DNA from: CBDDCA01 sp965218205
Lineage (GTDB): Bacteria > Spirochaetota > Spirochaetia > WTKD01 > G963693115
Length of the DNA stretch: 64,000 nt
Reading direction: 5' to 3'
NCBI GenBank assembly: GCA_965218205.1
Contig: OZ244590.1
Coordinates: 1,302,001 to 1,366,000, forward strand
The notes under the pieces were generated by a model. It was not told the origin of the DNA. It made no database searches and saw only the letters and a list, made by a program, of their open reading frames with translations. Shown here piece after piece: positions 1 to 9,399 of the stretch (within the stretch, counting starts at the first letter, position 1; each line of letters starts with the position of its first letter). The position numbers were made by a program, and so were the translations under genes.

Positions 1-849
1 CATAACTTTGATACAAAAGAGTATGCTACACTATTACATCATTGTATTATAGGAAGCATTTTTTTAGAAGCATCTACGCGTACTCATCTTTCATTTATAT
101 CTGCAGCAAAACGCTTGGGTGCATCAACTATACGGTTTCCTTCGGCTTTATCGAGTTTTCAGCATAAAAAAGAGACATTGTATGATACATTACGGGTAGT
201 TGAGCCGTATATAGATTTACTGATACTGAGACATTCACTTGAAGGAAGTGCACGTTTTGCTGCAGATATACTAAACATTCCTGTTATCAATGCTGGTGAT
301 GGTGCTAATCAACATCCAACACAAACATTTATTGATTTATATACTATACAAAAACACATAGGGACTTTAGATTCACTTCATATTGCATTTGTAGGAGATC
401 TACGATTTGGAAGAACAGTGCATTCATTACTAGACGCATTAAAATACTTTCGTTGTACAGTATATTTTGTTTCTCCTAAAAATCTCACTATCCCGCCTAT
501 CTATAAACAAAAACTTGATTTCCATACTATTACTTACACGGAACATGATACGTTATCAGAAATACTTCCACATGTTGATATTATGTATATGACACGCTTT
601 CAAAGAGAACGTTTTGTGGATGATGCAGAGTTTGATTTTATAGAGGCTAATTATGCTATACACAGATCTTTATTAGAAAAATATGCAAAAAATACATTAA
701 AAATATTACATCCTCTCCCAAGAGGTAACGAAATACCCCGTAGTATAGACAACAGTCCCTATGCTTTGTATTTTGAACAAGCAAAAAATGGTATTCCAGT
801 ACGAAAGGCTTTGCTTGCCATAGCACTTAATGTACTGAACGGAGCCTAA
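1..849 (+). CDS. pyrB: Aspartate carbamoyltransferase catalytic chain, 5'-truncated by window edge
   Basis: Condenses carbamoyl phosphate with aspartate, the committed step of pyrimidine synthesis in the cytoplasm. The reading frame is open from base 1, so the true start lies outside the window. The carbamoyl-phosphate motif FLEASTRTHLSF is readable at bases 58-93, followed by RLGAS. Further on are HPTQTFIDLYT, the domain-2 stretch FVGDLRFGRTVHSL and the C-terminal HPLPRGNEIP. The usual second Arg of STRTR is His here. The stop is one base before pyrI, the usual pyrBI arrangement. The family assignment is secure; only the missing N-terminus is uncertain. Confidence 0.96.
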   Translation, partial: HNFDTKEYATLLHHCIIGSIFLEASTRTHLSFISAAKRLGASTIRFPSALSSFQHKKETLYDTLRVVEPYIDLLILRHSLEGSARFAADILNIPVINAGDGANQHPTQTFIDLYTIQKHIGTLDSLHIAFVGDLRFGRTVHSLLDALKYFRCTVYFVSPKNLTIPPIYKQKLDFHTITYTEHDTLSEILPHVDIMYMTRFQRERFVDDAEFDFIEANYAIHRSLLEKYAKNTLKILHPLPRGNEIPRSIDNSPYALYFEQAKNGIPVRKALLAIALNVLNGA

Positions 850-850
850 T

Positions 851-1297
851 ATGCAATTACTCATTACATCTATCAAACAAGGGGTAGTAATAGATCATAT
901 TCCTGCTCAATACACTCTGGCAGTCATGAATGTGCTACAGTTAAAAGATGCTTCTTCTCCCGTAATTATTGCTACAAACCTTGCTAGCAATACACTAGAA
1001 AAAAAAGGTATCATAAAAATAGCAAACAGAACTTTTTCACAAGAAGAACTGAATGCTATAGCATTACTTGCCCATGGAGCAACACTCAATATTATTGAAG
1101 CTCATACAGTTGTAAAAAAAATTACTATTACACTTCCTGATGTACTTGAAAAAGTAGCAAAATGTCCTAACATACGCTGTATAAGCAATTTTGATGTCGA
1201 TAGTAAGTTTATAAAAATAACACAGGAAGAAATGCAGTGTTACTACTGTGAGAAAAGTTATACTTGCGAAGATATATCTCCTTATAAAAATAAATGA
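851..1297 (+). CDS. pyrI: Aspartate carbamoyltransferase regulatory chain
   Basis: Zinc-binding regulatory subunit that assembles with PyrB trimers and confers nucleotide control in the family. The 148 residues match the usual length (about 150). The four zinc cysteines are present as C105-x4-C110 (CPNIRC) and C130-x2-C133 (CYYC), followed by EKSY as in characterised PyrI. The N-terminal allosteric domain is recognisable by spacing but diverged. The stop overlaps the pyrK start by four bases (ATGA), indicating translational coupling. A holoenzyme of the enteric type is inferred. Confidence 0.93.
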   Translation: MQLLITSIKQGVVIDHIPAQYTLAVMNVLQLKDASSPVIIATNLASNTLEKKGIIKIANRTFSQEELNAIALLAHGATLNIIEAHTVVKKITITLPDVLEKVAKCPNIRCISNFDVDSKFIKITQEEMQCYYCEKSYTCEDISPYKNK

Positions 1298-2142
1298 AAC
1301 AACACGCCTATACCGTACTACTGGAACATATACCAGTACAAATATATCAGCATACCCATACTGTACTACACAAATGTCTCACACAGCTATCCACACACAT
1401 ACAAGTATATCCTAACAGTACTAACAGCATACAATACCCTAATACTTTCAACAATGCACAGGTAGCAGAAAAAGTAAGCAAGCATCTCTTTCAGGTTCAT
1501 CCGTTCAGTATTATAAAAGTAGACAAAAAACTGCTTCCTACTACACCGTTATCCGCATACTTTCCCTCTCTCATACGGTTTACTACATTACCTTCACAGA
1601 TAAGAAATCTTGCTCTGCCATGTATTATATGGCAGATAGAACACAATCATATACTGCTTCTCATCTCCCATAGATTTGTCACAAGCCGTAACTATACCAC
1701 AACAACACTAGAACAGCAAAAACATATATCGCTCTTACTCAATACCAGACAGAAATCAATACCACAAAATTATACACAACCATTACTCATATGTTATATC
1801 CATCCTAATGATGTATACAGCACTTTAGCGTTACTACAATTACATAAAGATATGTATAACACCTATACCATTATCATCAGTGACACTATAAACATAGAGA
1901 GTATACGAGAACATCACAATAAGTCTTATCATAAAGAAATACTCATATCATATTATTTTATTCAACAAACACCCCAGCTGATGCATATATTTGAAACATA
2001 TAAATTTACTGTACATTTCATACACGATGTACAACATATTATTTGTGGAATGGGCACATGCCGATTATGTGTAGAAGTACAGGAAAAGAATAATTACGAA
2101 GTATGCCAAAAAGGACTTTTTCAAACATTTCTGTACCGCTGA
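1294..2142 (+). CDS. pyrK: Probable dihydroorotate dehydrogenase electron-transfer subunit (PyrK), highly divergent
   Basis: In class 1B dihydroorotate dehydrogenases PyrK passes electrons from PyrD to NAD through FAD and a [2Fe-2S] cluster. The only clear signature is the C-terminal cluster motif: C251-x4-C256-x2-C259 (CGMGTCRLC), then C271 in the sequence EVCQKG. The 282-residue length and the position directly before pyrD agree. The FAD and NAD regions (residues 1-240) are barely recognisable and unusually rich in His, Thr and Gln. The stop TGA shares its last base with the preferred pyrD ATG. The call rests on the cysteine motif plus context; cofactor binding cannot be judged by eye. Confidence 0.72.
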   Translation: MKQHAYTVLLEHIPVQIYQHTHTVLHKCLTQLSTHIQVYPNSTNSIQYPNTFNNAQVAEKVSKHLFQVHPFSIIKVDKKLLPTTPLSAYFPSLIRFTTLPSQIRNLALPCIIWQIEHNHILLLISHRFVTSRNYTTTTLEQQKHISLLLNTRQKSIPQNYTQPLLICYIHPNDVYSTLALLQLHKDMYNTYTIIISDTINIESIREHHNKSYHKEILISYYFIQQTPQLMHIFETYKFTVHFIHDVQHIICGMGTCRLCVEVQEKNNYEVCQKGLFQTFLYR

Positions 2143-3107
2143 TGATACACGATACCCTTGCTACCCCTACATGTTTACACACTCAACTTGATACTGTATT
2201 ACTCAAAAGTCCCTTTCTCAATGCATCAGGACCATTAGGATGGTTTTTTGAAAGTCATGCCATTATAGATTATCATCACTTGGGAGCATTTGTTCTCAAA
2301 GGATTGACAAAATACAAAAGAAAAGGAAACGAAGGAACACGTGTACAGATACTTCCTCTTGGAATAATAAATACAGTAGGACTTGAAAATCCAGGCATTC
2401 ATACTTTTTTACGCTACCACTACCCTACTATCAAGCATGCATCAAACAATGCTCATACCTTTATTGCAAATATAAACGGTACTACAAAGCAAGACTATGA
2501 ATATATAGCACAACAATTAGATAAAGCAGATAGTATACAAGGCATAGAAATAAACCTGTCTTGTCCTAATATAAAGAACGGAGGATTGCATTTTATCAAT
2601 GATCATACTGCAGTAAAACACATAGTACAAGCAGTACGAAACAGCACAAGCAAAATGCTCACTGTAAAAATACCGTATATTGAAAACAAAACAACATTAA
2701 AACATATTGTGAAAATAATACAAGATAACGGAATAAACAGCATATCGGCAATAAATACTATATCTACTGAAGCTCCCACGTTTTCTCACATACAAGATAC
2801 ATATGCTATCACCAACACAATAAAAGGGGGACTCTCAGGGGCATATATTACACAGTATGCATTAGATACTATACGAACAATTCGCTCGTACAGTGCTATC
2901 CCTATTATTGGTTCTGGCGGAATTACACACTTTAGTGATGTGCTACAATTTTTTAAGGCAGGGGCACATGCAGTAGCAATAGGCACAACAGCTTTATACA
3001 ATCATCATATATTTACAGATATGTTTAATACAGCACTCATATGCATGAAACAGAATAACCTCACAAGCATAGAAGAATTATACAGCTTTGCCAAAGCTAT
3101 ACTATAA
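2142..3107 (+). CDS. pyrD: Dihydroorotate dehydrogenase, class 1B-like
   Basis: Oxidises dihydroorotate to orotate using FMN in a TIM barrel. SPFLNASGPLG near the N-terminus, the active-site segment INLSCPN with the class 1 catalytic Cys, and the FMN-phosphate segments GSGGI and AVAIGT are all visible. An ATG at 2103 would give 334 residues and a 40-base overlap with pyrK. I prefer the ATG at 2142 (321 residues) because it forms TGATG with the pyrK stop and gives the normal short N-terminus. A pyrK-like neighbour supports class 1B, with NAD as the final acceptor. Confidence 0.93.
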   Translation: MIHDTLATPTCLHTQLDTVLLKSPFLNASGPLGWFFESHAIIDYHHLGAFVLKGLTKYKRKGNEGTRVQILPLGIINTVGLENPGIHTFLRYHYPTIKHASNNAHTFIANINGTTKQDYEYIAQQLDKADSIQGIEINLSCPNIKNGGLHFINDHTAVKHIVQAVRNSTSKMLTVKIPYIENKTTLKHIVKIIQDNGINSISAINTISTEAPTFSHIQDTYAITNTIKGGLSGAYITQYALDTIRTIRSYSAIPIIGSGGITHFSDVLQFFKAGAHAVAIGTTALYNHHIFTDMFNTALICMKQNNLTSIEELYSFAKAIL

Positions 3108-3115
3108 TATCAACA

Positions 3116-3859
3116 ATGACTTGTATAGTTGCCCTTGATTATAAAGATAAAGAGAAAGCTCTAAAAACAGTTGATATGCTTGGAGAAACTATAGAGCACT
3201 ATAAAGTTGGGCTTGAACTTTTTTTATACTCTGGTATATCAATAATACAAGAGCTACACAAAAAGAATAAGCATGTCTTTCTTGATTTAAAATTGCATGA
3301 CATCACCAATACCATGCAGGAGGCAATGTGCTACATATTTGAACAAAATGTTTTTATGACTACCGTACATATTAGTGCAGGAGAAAAAAGCCTGAGAACA
3401 TTACAAAATTTAAAAGAAACATACGCATCAAATACAAACATACTTGGAGTATCGGTACTCACTCACCTTGATACTACCGATGTTTATAGTATCTATAACA
3501 CTCACAATACTGCACAGCAAGTGCTACAGCTTAGCTCTATTGCACATACAGCAGGGATAGACGGCATAGTGTGCTCAGTACACGAATCACAGACAATATA
3601 CAAGCATTACCCCCACCTTATCAAAGTATGCCCTGGCATTCAATATATTCCTCCCACAGCACACAAGCTCTCTACAGTGCATACATGTAGCACAGATCAA
3701 AAGCGAGTAGGCAGCCCCTATGACGCAGTAATGGCACATGCAGAGTACATAGTAGTAGGGAGAAGCATAACACAGGCAACGCATCCACTTGCAGTAACAC
3801 AGCACATACTACAGGAAATCAAACACGCAGAAGCACAAAAAGGTATGCATACAAAATGA
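3116..3859 (+). CDS. pyrF: Orotidine 5'-phosphate decarboxylase
   Basis: Converts OMP to UMP, the last step of the pathway. A 247-residue TIM-barrel protein with the active-site signature FLDLKLHDITNT (catalytic Lys/Asp pairs), an early VALDY strand carrying the substrate Asp, HISAGE, and CPGIQ plus VVGRSIT as phosphate-binding loops. The gene starts 8 bases after pyrD and overlaps pyrC by four bases. The length is typical of the bacterial family. Confidence 0.96.
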   Translation: MTCIVALDYKDKEKALKTVDMLGETIEHYKVGLELFLYSGISIIQELHKKNKHVFLDLKLHDITNTMQEAMCYIFEQNVFMTTVHISAGEKSLRTLQNLKETYASNTNILGVSVLTHLDTTDVYSIYNTHNTAQQVLQLSSIAHTAGIDGIVCSVHESQTIYKHYPHLIKVCPGIQYIPPTAHKLSTVHTCSTDQKRVGSPYDAVMAHAEYIVVGRSITQATHPLAVTQHILQEIKHAEAQKGMHTK

Positions 3860-5220
3860 GCAGGCTAATTATTACAGGAGTACTGCTTGATACAAAAAAA
3901 AGAGGGTTTATTGAGCAAAATATACACATATATAATAAAAAAATAGAATATATCTCAAGCGAAGCACCTGACAACATAGATAAAAAGCATATCCCAATTA
4001 TTGATGGTAAACACTATATGGCAATTCCGGGCATGATAGATGTTCATACCCATGTACGAGAACCAGGACTCTGCTATAAAGAAAATTTTCGATCAGCCTC
4101 TATGGCTGCTGCTGCAGGGGGAGTTACTACTTTTTTTGATATGCCCAATACTATACCAGCTACGACAACATATCAACATCTTTTAGAAAAACAAACAATG
4201 GCACAAACATCCATCGTAGATTATAACATGCATTTTGGTGCATCAGAAAATCCCTCTGAAGATTCTTCTAAAAATTCTTACAGCAAAGAAATACAAACAT
4301 GTACTACACAATATGCACAAGGAAAGGCACTTCCTCCATCAGTAAAAATTTTTTTGAATGAAACTACTGGAAATCTAAAAATTACATCACAAGAAATACT
4401 AGAAGAGATAGTACAACATGCATGGTTTATTACTGCTCATGCTGAAGAGGAAAAAGTAGAAACAATCATATCTCTTACTCAAAAATACAACACACCACTA
4501 TATCTTGTGCATATATCAAGAAAGAGTGAAATTGACTACATTAAATCTATAAAGCAACACAAAGCACCTCACTCCTCTCCCATATATGTAGAAGTATGCC
4601 CTCATCACCTTGCATACACTCAAGACGATATACAGCAAAACCCATTGTTAACAATGAAACCGCCTTTACAAACAAAACAGGATCGTGAAGCTCTGTGGGA
4701 TGCTATTATCAATAATATGGTAGACAGCATAGGATCTGACCATGCTCCTCACAGTGTAGCCGAAAAAAAACACGCATTACACCACAACACAGCAATATAT
4801 GGAGTACCGGGAATTGAAACATCATTACTATATCTGCTGGATGCTGCCCATAAGGGAATACTCAGCATGCAAAAAATAATGTCTCTCTGCTCTCATAATC
4901 CAGCAAATATATTTGCTATCAAAAACAAAGGAAAGATTGAAGTAGGGTATGATGCCGACATAGTGCTGGCAAAAATACAGAATACAAGCACCCAGTATAC
5001 GCATAATCTCGTCATCAGTAAGGCTCAATGGTCAATTTTTAATGATACGCTATTTCGTGCCAGTATAGGAGCAACAATAAGCAACGGTACTCCTGTGTTT
5101 TTATCACATGATATATATAAAAAATATTATAATGCAAAAAAGCATACTATCCTTCAATCAAATGCACGAGGACACATACTTTTCAGTAAAGGAAAAGAGG
5201 TAACATGCCATGATAAGTAA
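3856..5220 (+). CDS. pyrC: Dihydroorotase, class I type
   Basis: Interconverts carbamoyl aspartate and dihydroorotate, a zinc amidohydrolase step. The 454 residues carry DVHTHVREPG (first two metal His and a substrate Arg) near residue 61, HAEE near 195, LVHISRKSE, CPHHL and the late metal motif SDHAPH. The C-terminus VGYDADIVLA is typical of class I amidohydrolases. A short insertion rich in Ser and Asn follows the HFGASEN segment. The start overlaps pyrF by four bases and the end overlaps pyrE by eleven. Confidence 0.95.
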   Translation: MSRLIITGVLLDTKKRGFIEQNIHIYNKKIEYISSEAPDNIDKKHIPIIDGKHYMAIPGMIDVHTHVREPGLCYKENFRSASMAAAAGGVTTFFDMPNTIPATTTYQHLLEKQTMAQTSIVDYNMHFGASENPSEDSSKNSYSKEIQTCTTQYAQGKALPPSVKIFLNETTGNLKITSQEILEEIVQHAWFITAHAEEEKVETIISLTQKYNTPLYLVHISRKSEIDYIKSIKQHKAPHSSPIYVEVCPHHLAYTQDDIQQNPLLTMKPPLQTKQDREALWDAIINNMVDSIGSDHAPHSVAEKKHALHHNTAIYGVPGIETSLLYLLDAAHKGILSMQKIMSLCSHNPANIFAIKNKGKIEVGYDADIVLAKIQNTSTQYTHNLVISKAQWSIFNDTLFRASIGATISNGTPVFLSHDIYKKYYNAKKHTILQSNARGHILFSKGKEVTCHDK

Positions 5221-5923
5221 CCGCGATTATTGTACTATATTACTTTCAACAAAAGCAGTACTGTTTAATTTTGAAACACCTTTTGAGTTTGCATCAGGCC
5301 TAAAAAGTCCTATATACTGTGATAACAGAATAGTACTAAGCAATGCAGAAATTCGAAAAAAAATAGCACACAATCTTCACTGTATTATACATATACTAGA
5401 AATGCATCCTAAAACAATAGAAGAAACAACTGATTATCTATATCAACACTATGAAAAATATAGCAATAGTACTATTGATACTATTGTAGGGGTTGCTACT
5501 GCAGGCATTCCTTGGGCAACACTGTGTGCCAACAGCCTCGAAAAACCACTGAGCTATGCACGTTCAACAAGCAAAGGGCATGGCAAAAAATCTCAGTTTG
5601 AAGGAGCAACTGTTAGCAACAAATCTGTCATTATTATTGAAGATGTCATAAGCAGTGCCACAAGTGCTTTAACAGTGGTAGAAGCATGTAGAAAACAAAA
5701 CGCCACTGTTAGGGCAGTAGTATCTCTTTTTACATATAATTTTACCCATAGCAAAGAAGCATTTTCTCAAGCAAAATGTCCTTACCTATCCATTGCATCA
5801 TTTGACACACTTGCAAAAACAGCATTGGACACCCACTATATTACACAAACACAGTACACACAACTACAAGAATGGCATAGCAACATTACTGCTTTGCATT
5901 CCGAAAATCCAAATACTCCTTAA
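5210..5923 (+). CDS. pyrE: Orotate phosphoribosyltransferase
   Basis: Joins orotate and PRPP to give OMP. The type I PRTase PRPP loop is clear as VIIIEDVISSATSAL, preceded by the flexible catalytic loop region RSTSKGHGKKSQFEG. SGLKSPIYCDNR marks the N-terminal hood. At 237 residues it is longer than many PyrE proteins (about 210) because of an insertion near residues 55-85. It is the last gene of the operon; its 3' end overlaps convergent uvrA by 38 bases and no terminator is visible between them. Confidence 0.93.
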   Translation: MISNRDYCTILLSTKAVLFNFETPFEFASGLKSPIYCDNRIVLSNAEIRKKIAHNLHCIIHILEMHPKTIEETTDYLYQHYEKYSNSTIDTIVGVATAGIPWATLCANSLEKPLSYARSTSKGHGKKSQFEGATVSNKSVIIIEDVISSATSALTVVEACRKQNATVRAVVSLFTYNFTHSKEAFSQAKCPYLSIASFDTLAKTALDTHYITQTQYTQLQEWHSNITALHSENPNTP

Positions 5924-8723
5924 GAAATTTTCCTGTATATGATTTCTTGTCTTTCATAACCATCTCAGGTGACCCAAATGTTACCACATTTCCTCCTTCA
6001 TCTCCCCCTTCTGGACCAAGATCAATAATATGGTCAGCTTGTGAGATAAACTCTAAATTATGCTCAATGATAACCAGCGTGTTGCCTCTATCAACTAGCT
6101 CGTGTAATACTGATAATAGATTCAATATATCCTTTTGATGCAATCCCGTAGTAGGCTCATCAAGCAAATATAATGTATTTCCTGTACTCACCTTTGATAA
6201 CTCAAGGGCTAATTTTACGCGTTGTGCTTCCCCTCCTGACAATGTTACTGCAGATTGTCCTATTGAAATATAGCCCATCCCTACACGCTGTAATACTAAC
6301 AGCTTTCTTGCAATTACTGGTATCTTTTCAAAAAAAAGTAATGCTTCATCAACTGTCATAGCAAGAACATCATAAATATTTTTTTCTTTGTATTTTATTT
6401 CAAGTGTTTCACGATTAAAACGAAACCCATTACATTTTTCACAGGTTACATAGACATCGGATAAAAAATGCATCTCTATAAGCTGCGTTCCTGCTCCTTG
6501 ACAGGCTTCGCATCTTCCTCCACGAACATTAAAAGAAAAACGTCCTTTAGAGTAGCCTCTCGCTTTTGCTTCAGGAAGCTGGGAAAATAAATCACGAATA
6601 TGATCGAATACTTTTATATAGGTACCGGGATTTGAACGTGAAGTTCTTCCTATAGGAGATTGATTTATATCAATAATCTTATCTATGCTATCAATTCCGT
6701 TTATGAAATCATATGCTCCTGTTCTCATTTTTGTCCTCAACAAATTATTATGCACTGCTGGATACAGAACATCTTGAATAAGCGTTGATTTTCCTGATCC
6801 ACTTACCCCTGTTACTACTGTAAATTTTCCTAAAGGAATATGCACCTGTATATTTTTGAGATTATGCTCTTTAACCCCTCCTAATACAATTTCTCTTCCA
6901 TTGCCATCTCTTCTTTTTTCTGGAATAGGAGCATATAACTCACCAGCTAAATACTTTGCAGTAAGAGAGTTTTTCATTTTTTGCAACTGTGCTGGAGTAC
7001 CACTTGCCACAACCTCACCACCAAACTTACCAGCACTAGGACCAATATCAACAACATAGTCTGCCATGCGTATTGCTTGTTCATCATGTTCCACCACTAA
7101 TACAGTGTTGCCTAAATCACGTAAATGTAACAGCATATTTAAGAGACGCTCATTATCTCTCTGATGTAATCCAATAGTAGGCTCATCAAGAACATACAAC
7201 ACTCCTACCAATGCAGAGCCAATTTGAGAAGCAAGACGTATTCTTTGACTTTCCCCTCCTGAAAGAGAACCTGCGTATCTATCTAAAGTAAGGTATCCAA
7301 GTCCCACTTCACTTAAGAAATGTAATCGTGAGTTTATTTCACGCAAAATTTCTACTGCTATTGTCTTATCTCTTTCATTAAGAACAAGAGCATTAAAAAA
7401 TGCTATACTTTCTTTTACAGACAAAGAAGTTAATTTATGAATAGGAACATTTTTTATCTTTACATGCAATGATTCAACACGTAATCGGCCTCCTTTGCAT
7501 TCTGAGCATACATCTTGATCCATAAATTGTTCAAGAAAACTTTGAAATATCAGGTCATGGGTACTACGATACCGTCTCTCAAGCTCGGGTATGATACCGT
7601 TAAACCGTTTATTTCTCTCCACTGTATAATTGCTACTGAATGAGGCATATGTATATTGAAGATGAGAATCAGTACCATATAGTAATTCATGAAATGCTGT
7701 TTTTCCCCATTCATCAAAAGGAGTATCGATAGTCAAACCATGTTTTTTAGCAAGTGCATCAATAATAGAATCATAGTAATACCAGTTAGTAAATGGAATG
7801 ATTGCTCTTTCACTAAAACTGAGCGTTTTGTCAGGAATAAGTAAATTTGGAGCAAATTCCATAGTATATCCCAATCCTAAACATCGAGGACAAGAGCCAA
7901 TAGGGCTATTGAAAGAAAACGATTGAGGCTCAAACTCAGGAACATTTAGCTCGCTATTACTATAGTTATACTGTAATGCATAATGTTCCTCTGTATGATT
8001 AGTGCCATCATCAAACACCCCTATTGCTTTTCCTGCAGCAATATCAAGGGCTCGCTCCAATGCTTCAACAATTCGTTTTTTATTTTTTACTGTAACTACA
8101 ATACGCCCAGTCACTATATCTATGGTGTATTTATTATTTTTTTTCAATGCTGGCATATCTTCTATGGCATGAAATTCGCCATTTAATCGTACACGAGTAA
8201 AGCCTAGCTTCATTGCATCGTCCAATAACTTTTTATGTGTTCCTTTTTTATTAATTACTACTGGTGCTAATATGGTCAATTTTGTATTTTCGGGATGATT
8301 CATGACAACATCACAAATTTCATCTATGGTAAATTTTTTAAGCATTTTTCCTGTATAGGGATCATACGGAACACCTATACGGGCATACAATAAACGATAA
8401 TAATCATAGATTTCAGTAATAGTCCCTACCGTTGAACGTGGATTTTTTCCTATTGTTTTCTGCTCTATAGCAATAGCAGGAGATAGTCCCTCTATACTCT
8501 CCACATGTGGCTTATCAAGGTTATCTAAAAATTGACGAGCATAGCTTGATAGCGATTCAATATACCTCCGTTGTCCTTCGGCATAAATAGTATTAAATGC
8601 GAGGGTAGATTTTCCCGAACCGCTTACCCCAGTAATGACTACATATTTGTCTCTTGGAATTGAAAGAGAAATTTTTTTCAAATTATGTTCATACGCACCA
8701 ACAATTTTTATAACATTACTCAT
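5886..8723 (-). CDS. uvrA: Excinuclease ABC subunit A
   Basis: DNA-damage recognition ATPase of nucleotide excision repair; works as a dimer with UvrB. Two ABC modules are visible, each with Walker A GVSGSGKST (near residues 35 and 645), LSGGE signatures and DEPT Walker B segments. The zinc modules CPRC...CSEC and CEAC...CEKC are intact. The reading frame opens with GTG at 8729, but the ATG at 8723 follows an AGAGG ribosome site better and gives 945 residues, the family's normal size. It stands alone, convergent with pyrE. Confidence 0.97.
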   Translation of the reverse strand: MSNVIKIVGAYEHNLKKISLSIPRDKYVVITGVSGSGKSTLAFNTIYAEGQRRYIESLSSYARQFLDNLDKPHVESIEGLSPAIAIEQKTIGKNPRSTVGTITEIYDYYRLLYARIGVPYDPYTGKMLKKFTIDEICDVVMNHPENTKLTILAPVVINKKGTHKKLLDDAMKLGFTRVRLNGEFHAIEDMPALKKNNKYTIDIVTGRIVVTVKNKKRIVEALERALDIAAGKAIGVFDDGTNHTEEHYALQYNYSNSELNVPEFEPQSFSFNSPIGSCPRCLGLGYTMEFAPNLLIPDKTLSFSERAIIPFTNWYYYDSIIDALAKKHGLTIDTPFDEWGKTAFHELLYGTDSHLQYTYASFSSNYTVERNKRFNGIIPELERRYRSTHDLIFQSFLEQFMDQDVCSECKGGRLRVESLHVKIKNVPIHKLTSLSVKESIAFFNALVLNERDKTIAVEILREINSRLHFLSEVGLGYLTLDRYAGSLSGGESQRIRLASQIGSALVGVLYVLDEPTIGLHQRDNERLLNMLLHLRDLGNTVLVVEHDEQAIRMADYVVDIGPSAGKFGGEVVASGTPAQLQKMKNSLTAKYLAGELYAPIPEKRRDGNGREIVLGGVKEHNLKNIQVHIPLGKFTVVTGVSGSGKSTLIQDVLYPAVHNNLLRTKMRTGAYDFINGIDSIDKIIDINQSPIGRTSRSNPGTYIKVFDHIRDLFSQLPEAKARGYSKGRFSFNVRGGRCEACQGAGTQLIEMHFLSDVYVTCEKCNGFRFNRETLEIKYKEKNIYDVLAMTVDEALLFFEKIPVIARKLLVLQRVGMGYISIGQSAVTLSGGEAQRVKLALELSKVSTGNTLYLLDEPTTGLHQKDILNLLSVLHELVDRGNTLVIIEHNLEFISQADHIIDLGPEGGDEGGNVVTFGSPEMVMKDKKSYTGKFLKEYLDFRNAKQ

Positions 8724-8776
8724 ATACACAATACCTCTATTACTCTCTATACATTATTGTACTACAGTACATATCA

Positions 8777-8983
8777 TTATACAATAGAGGTACAGATGGA
8801 CAGTGTGTGCTTTACAATACCATCGTACATATACTCTACATAGGCATCTTGTCTCTTGTAGATATTCATATAGTACTGTTTTATCATCTCTTTTGCTTCT
8901 TTATTCTTTTCAAAAAGTACCAGTATTAAAATAGCAATATTTTCGTTTAAGGTGAGTATGTAATTATCAATTTCGTTTTTCTG
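8777..8983 (-). pseudogene. Decayed coding remnant downstream of a small hypothetical gene
   Basis: A 68-codon open frame on the minus strand, closed by TAA at 8777-8779, reads as a plausible protein tail (e.g. NEIDNYILTLNENIAIL and KEMIKQYYMNIYKRQ). It has no start codon at its upstream end, where an in-frame TAA sits at 8984-8986. It may be the continuation of the 80-residue frame at 9015-9257 after a disabling mutation. No family recognised. Confidence 0.35.
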
Positions 8984-9014
8984 TTACATATATTCCTAGC
9001 TCCTTTGTTTTACT

Positions 9015-9257
9015 CTACAATTTTAAGCCGTTGATTTTACCTATTTTTACTCCTATACTTTTCAAATATTCGGTTACTCTATACTCTACTTCTTTCAATT
9101 TTTTACTGCTGTAGTGTTGTATTACATGGCTATCATTGTACTTTTCTTTTGACATTTTCCTTCGGTAAATATCCGCAATATAATAATACTGCTGTGTACT
9201 CTTTATATACCCTTTAGAATACTCTACTTTCATATAATTATTTATTAGTATTTTCAT
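9015..9257 (-). CDS. Hypothetical protein, 80 residues, possibly a gene fragment
   Basis: A short basic protein rich in Tyr, Lys and Ser, with the segments YYYIADIYRRK and VIQHYSSKKLKEVEYR. I do not recognise a family. No strong ribosome site precedes the ATG at 9257. The next 230 bases on the same strand hold another open stretch that looks coding but lacks a start, so this may be the front of a broken gene. It lies between uvrA and the lipoprotein cluster. Confidence 0.35.
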   Translation of the reverse strand: MKILINNYMKVEYSKGYIKSTQQYYYIADIYRRKMSKEKYNDSHVIQHYSSKKLKEVEYRVTEYLKSIGVKIGKINGLKL

Positions 9258-9355
9258 AGCTTACTTTTTTTAGGCAGTGCGGTTGCTTGGGTAATAAAGC
9301 ATAGGATGGATGAAGATATAAGGATGATAAATAACAAACATACATTAGTAATATA

Positions 9356-9386
9356 ATGAAGATTTTATATTTCTCATCCCTACATA
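9356..9386 (-). terminator. 3' element shared by surface-lipoprotein genes
   Basis: On the minus strand, GTAGGGATGAGAAATATAAAA follows closely after the BspA lipoprotein stop at 9400. The same motif follows the stops at 10373 and 24282. Here a weaker complementary arm (AAGGATGAT, near 9321) lies further downstream, so a long hairpin is possible. Termination or mRNA stabilisation is inference. Confidence 0.4.
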
Positions 9387-9399
9387 CCTTATACTATAT

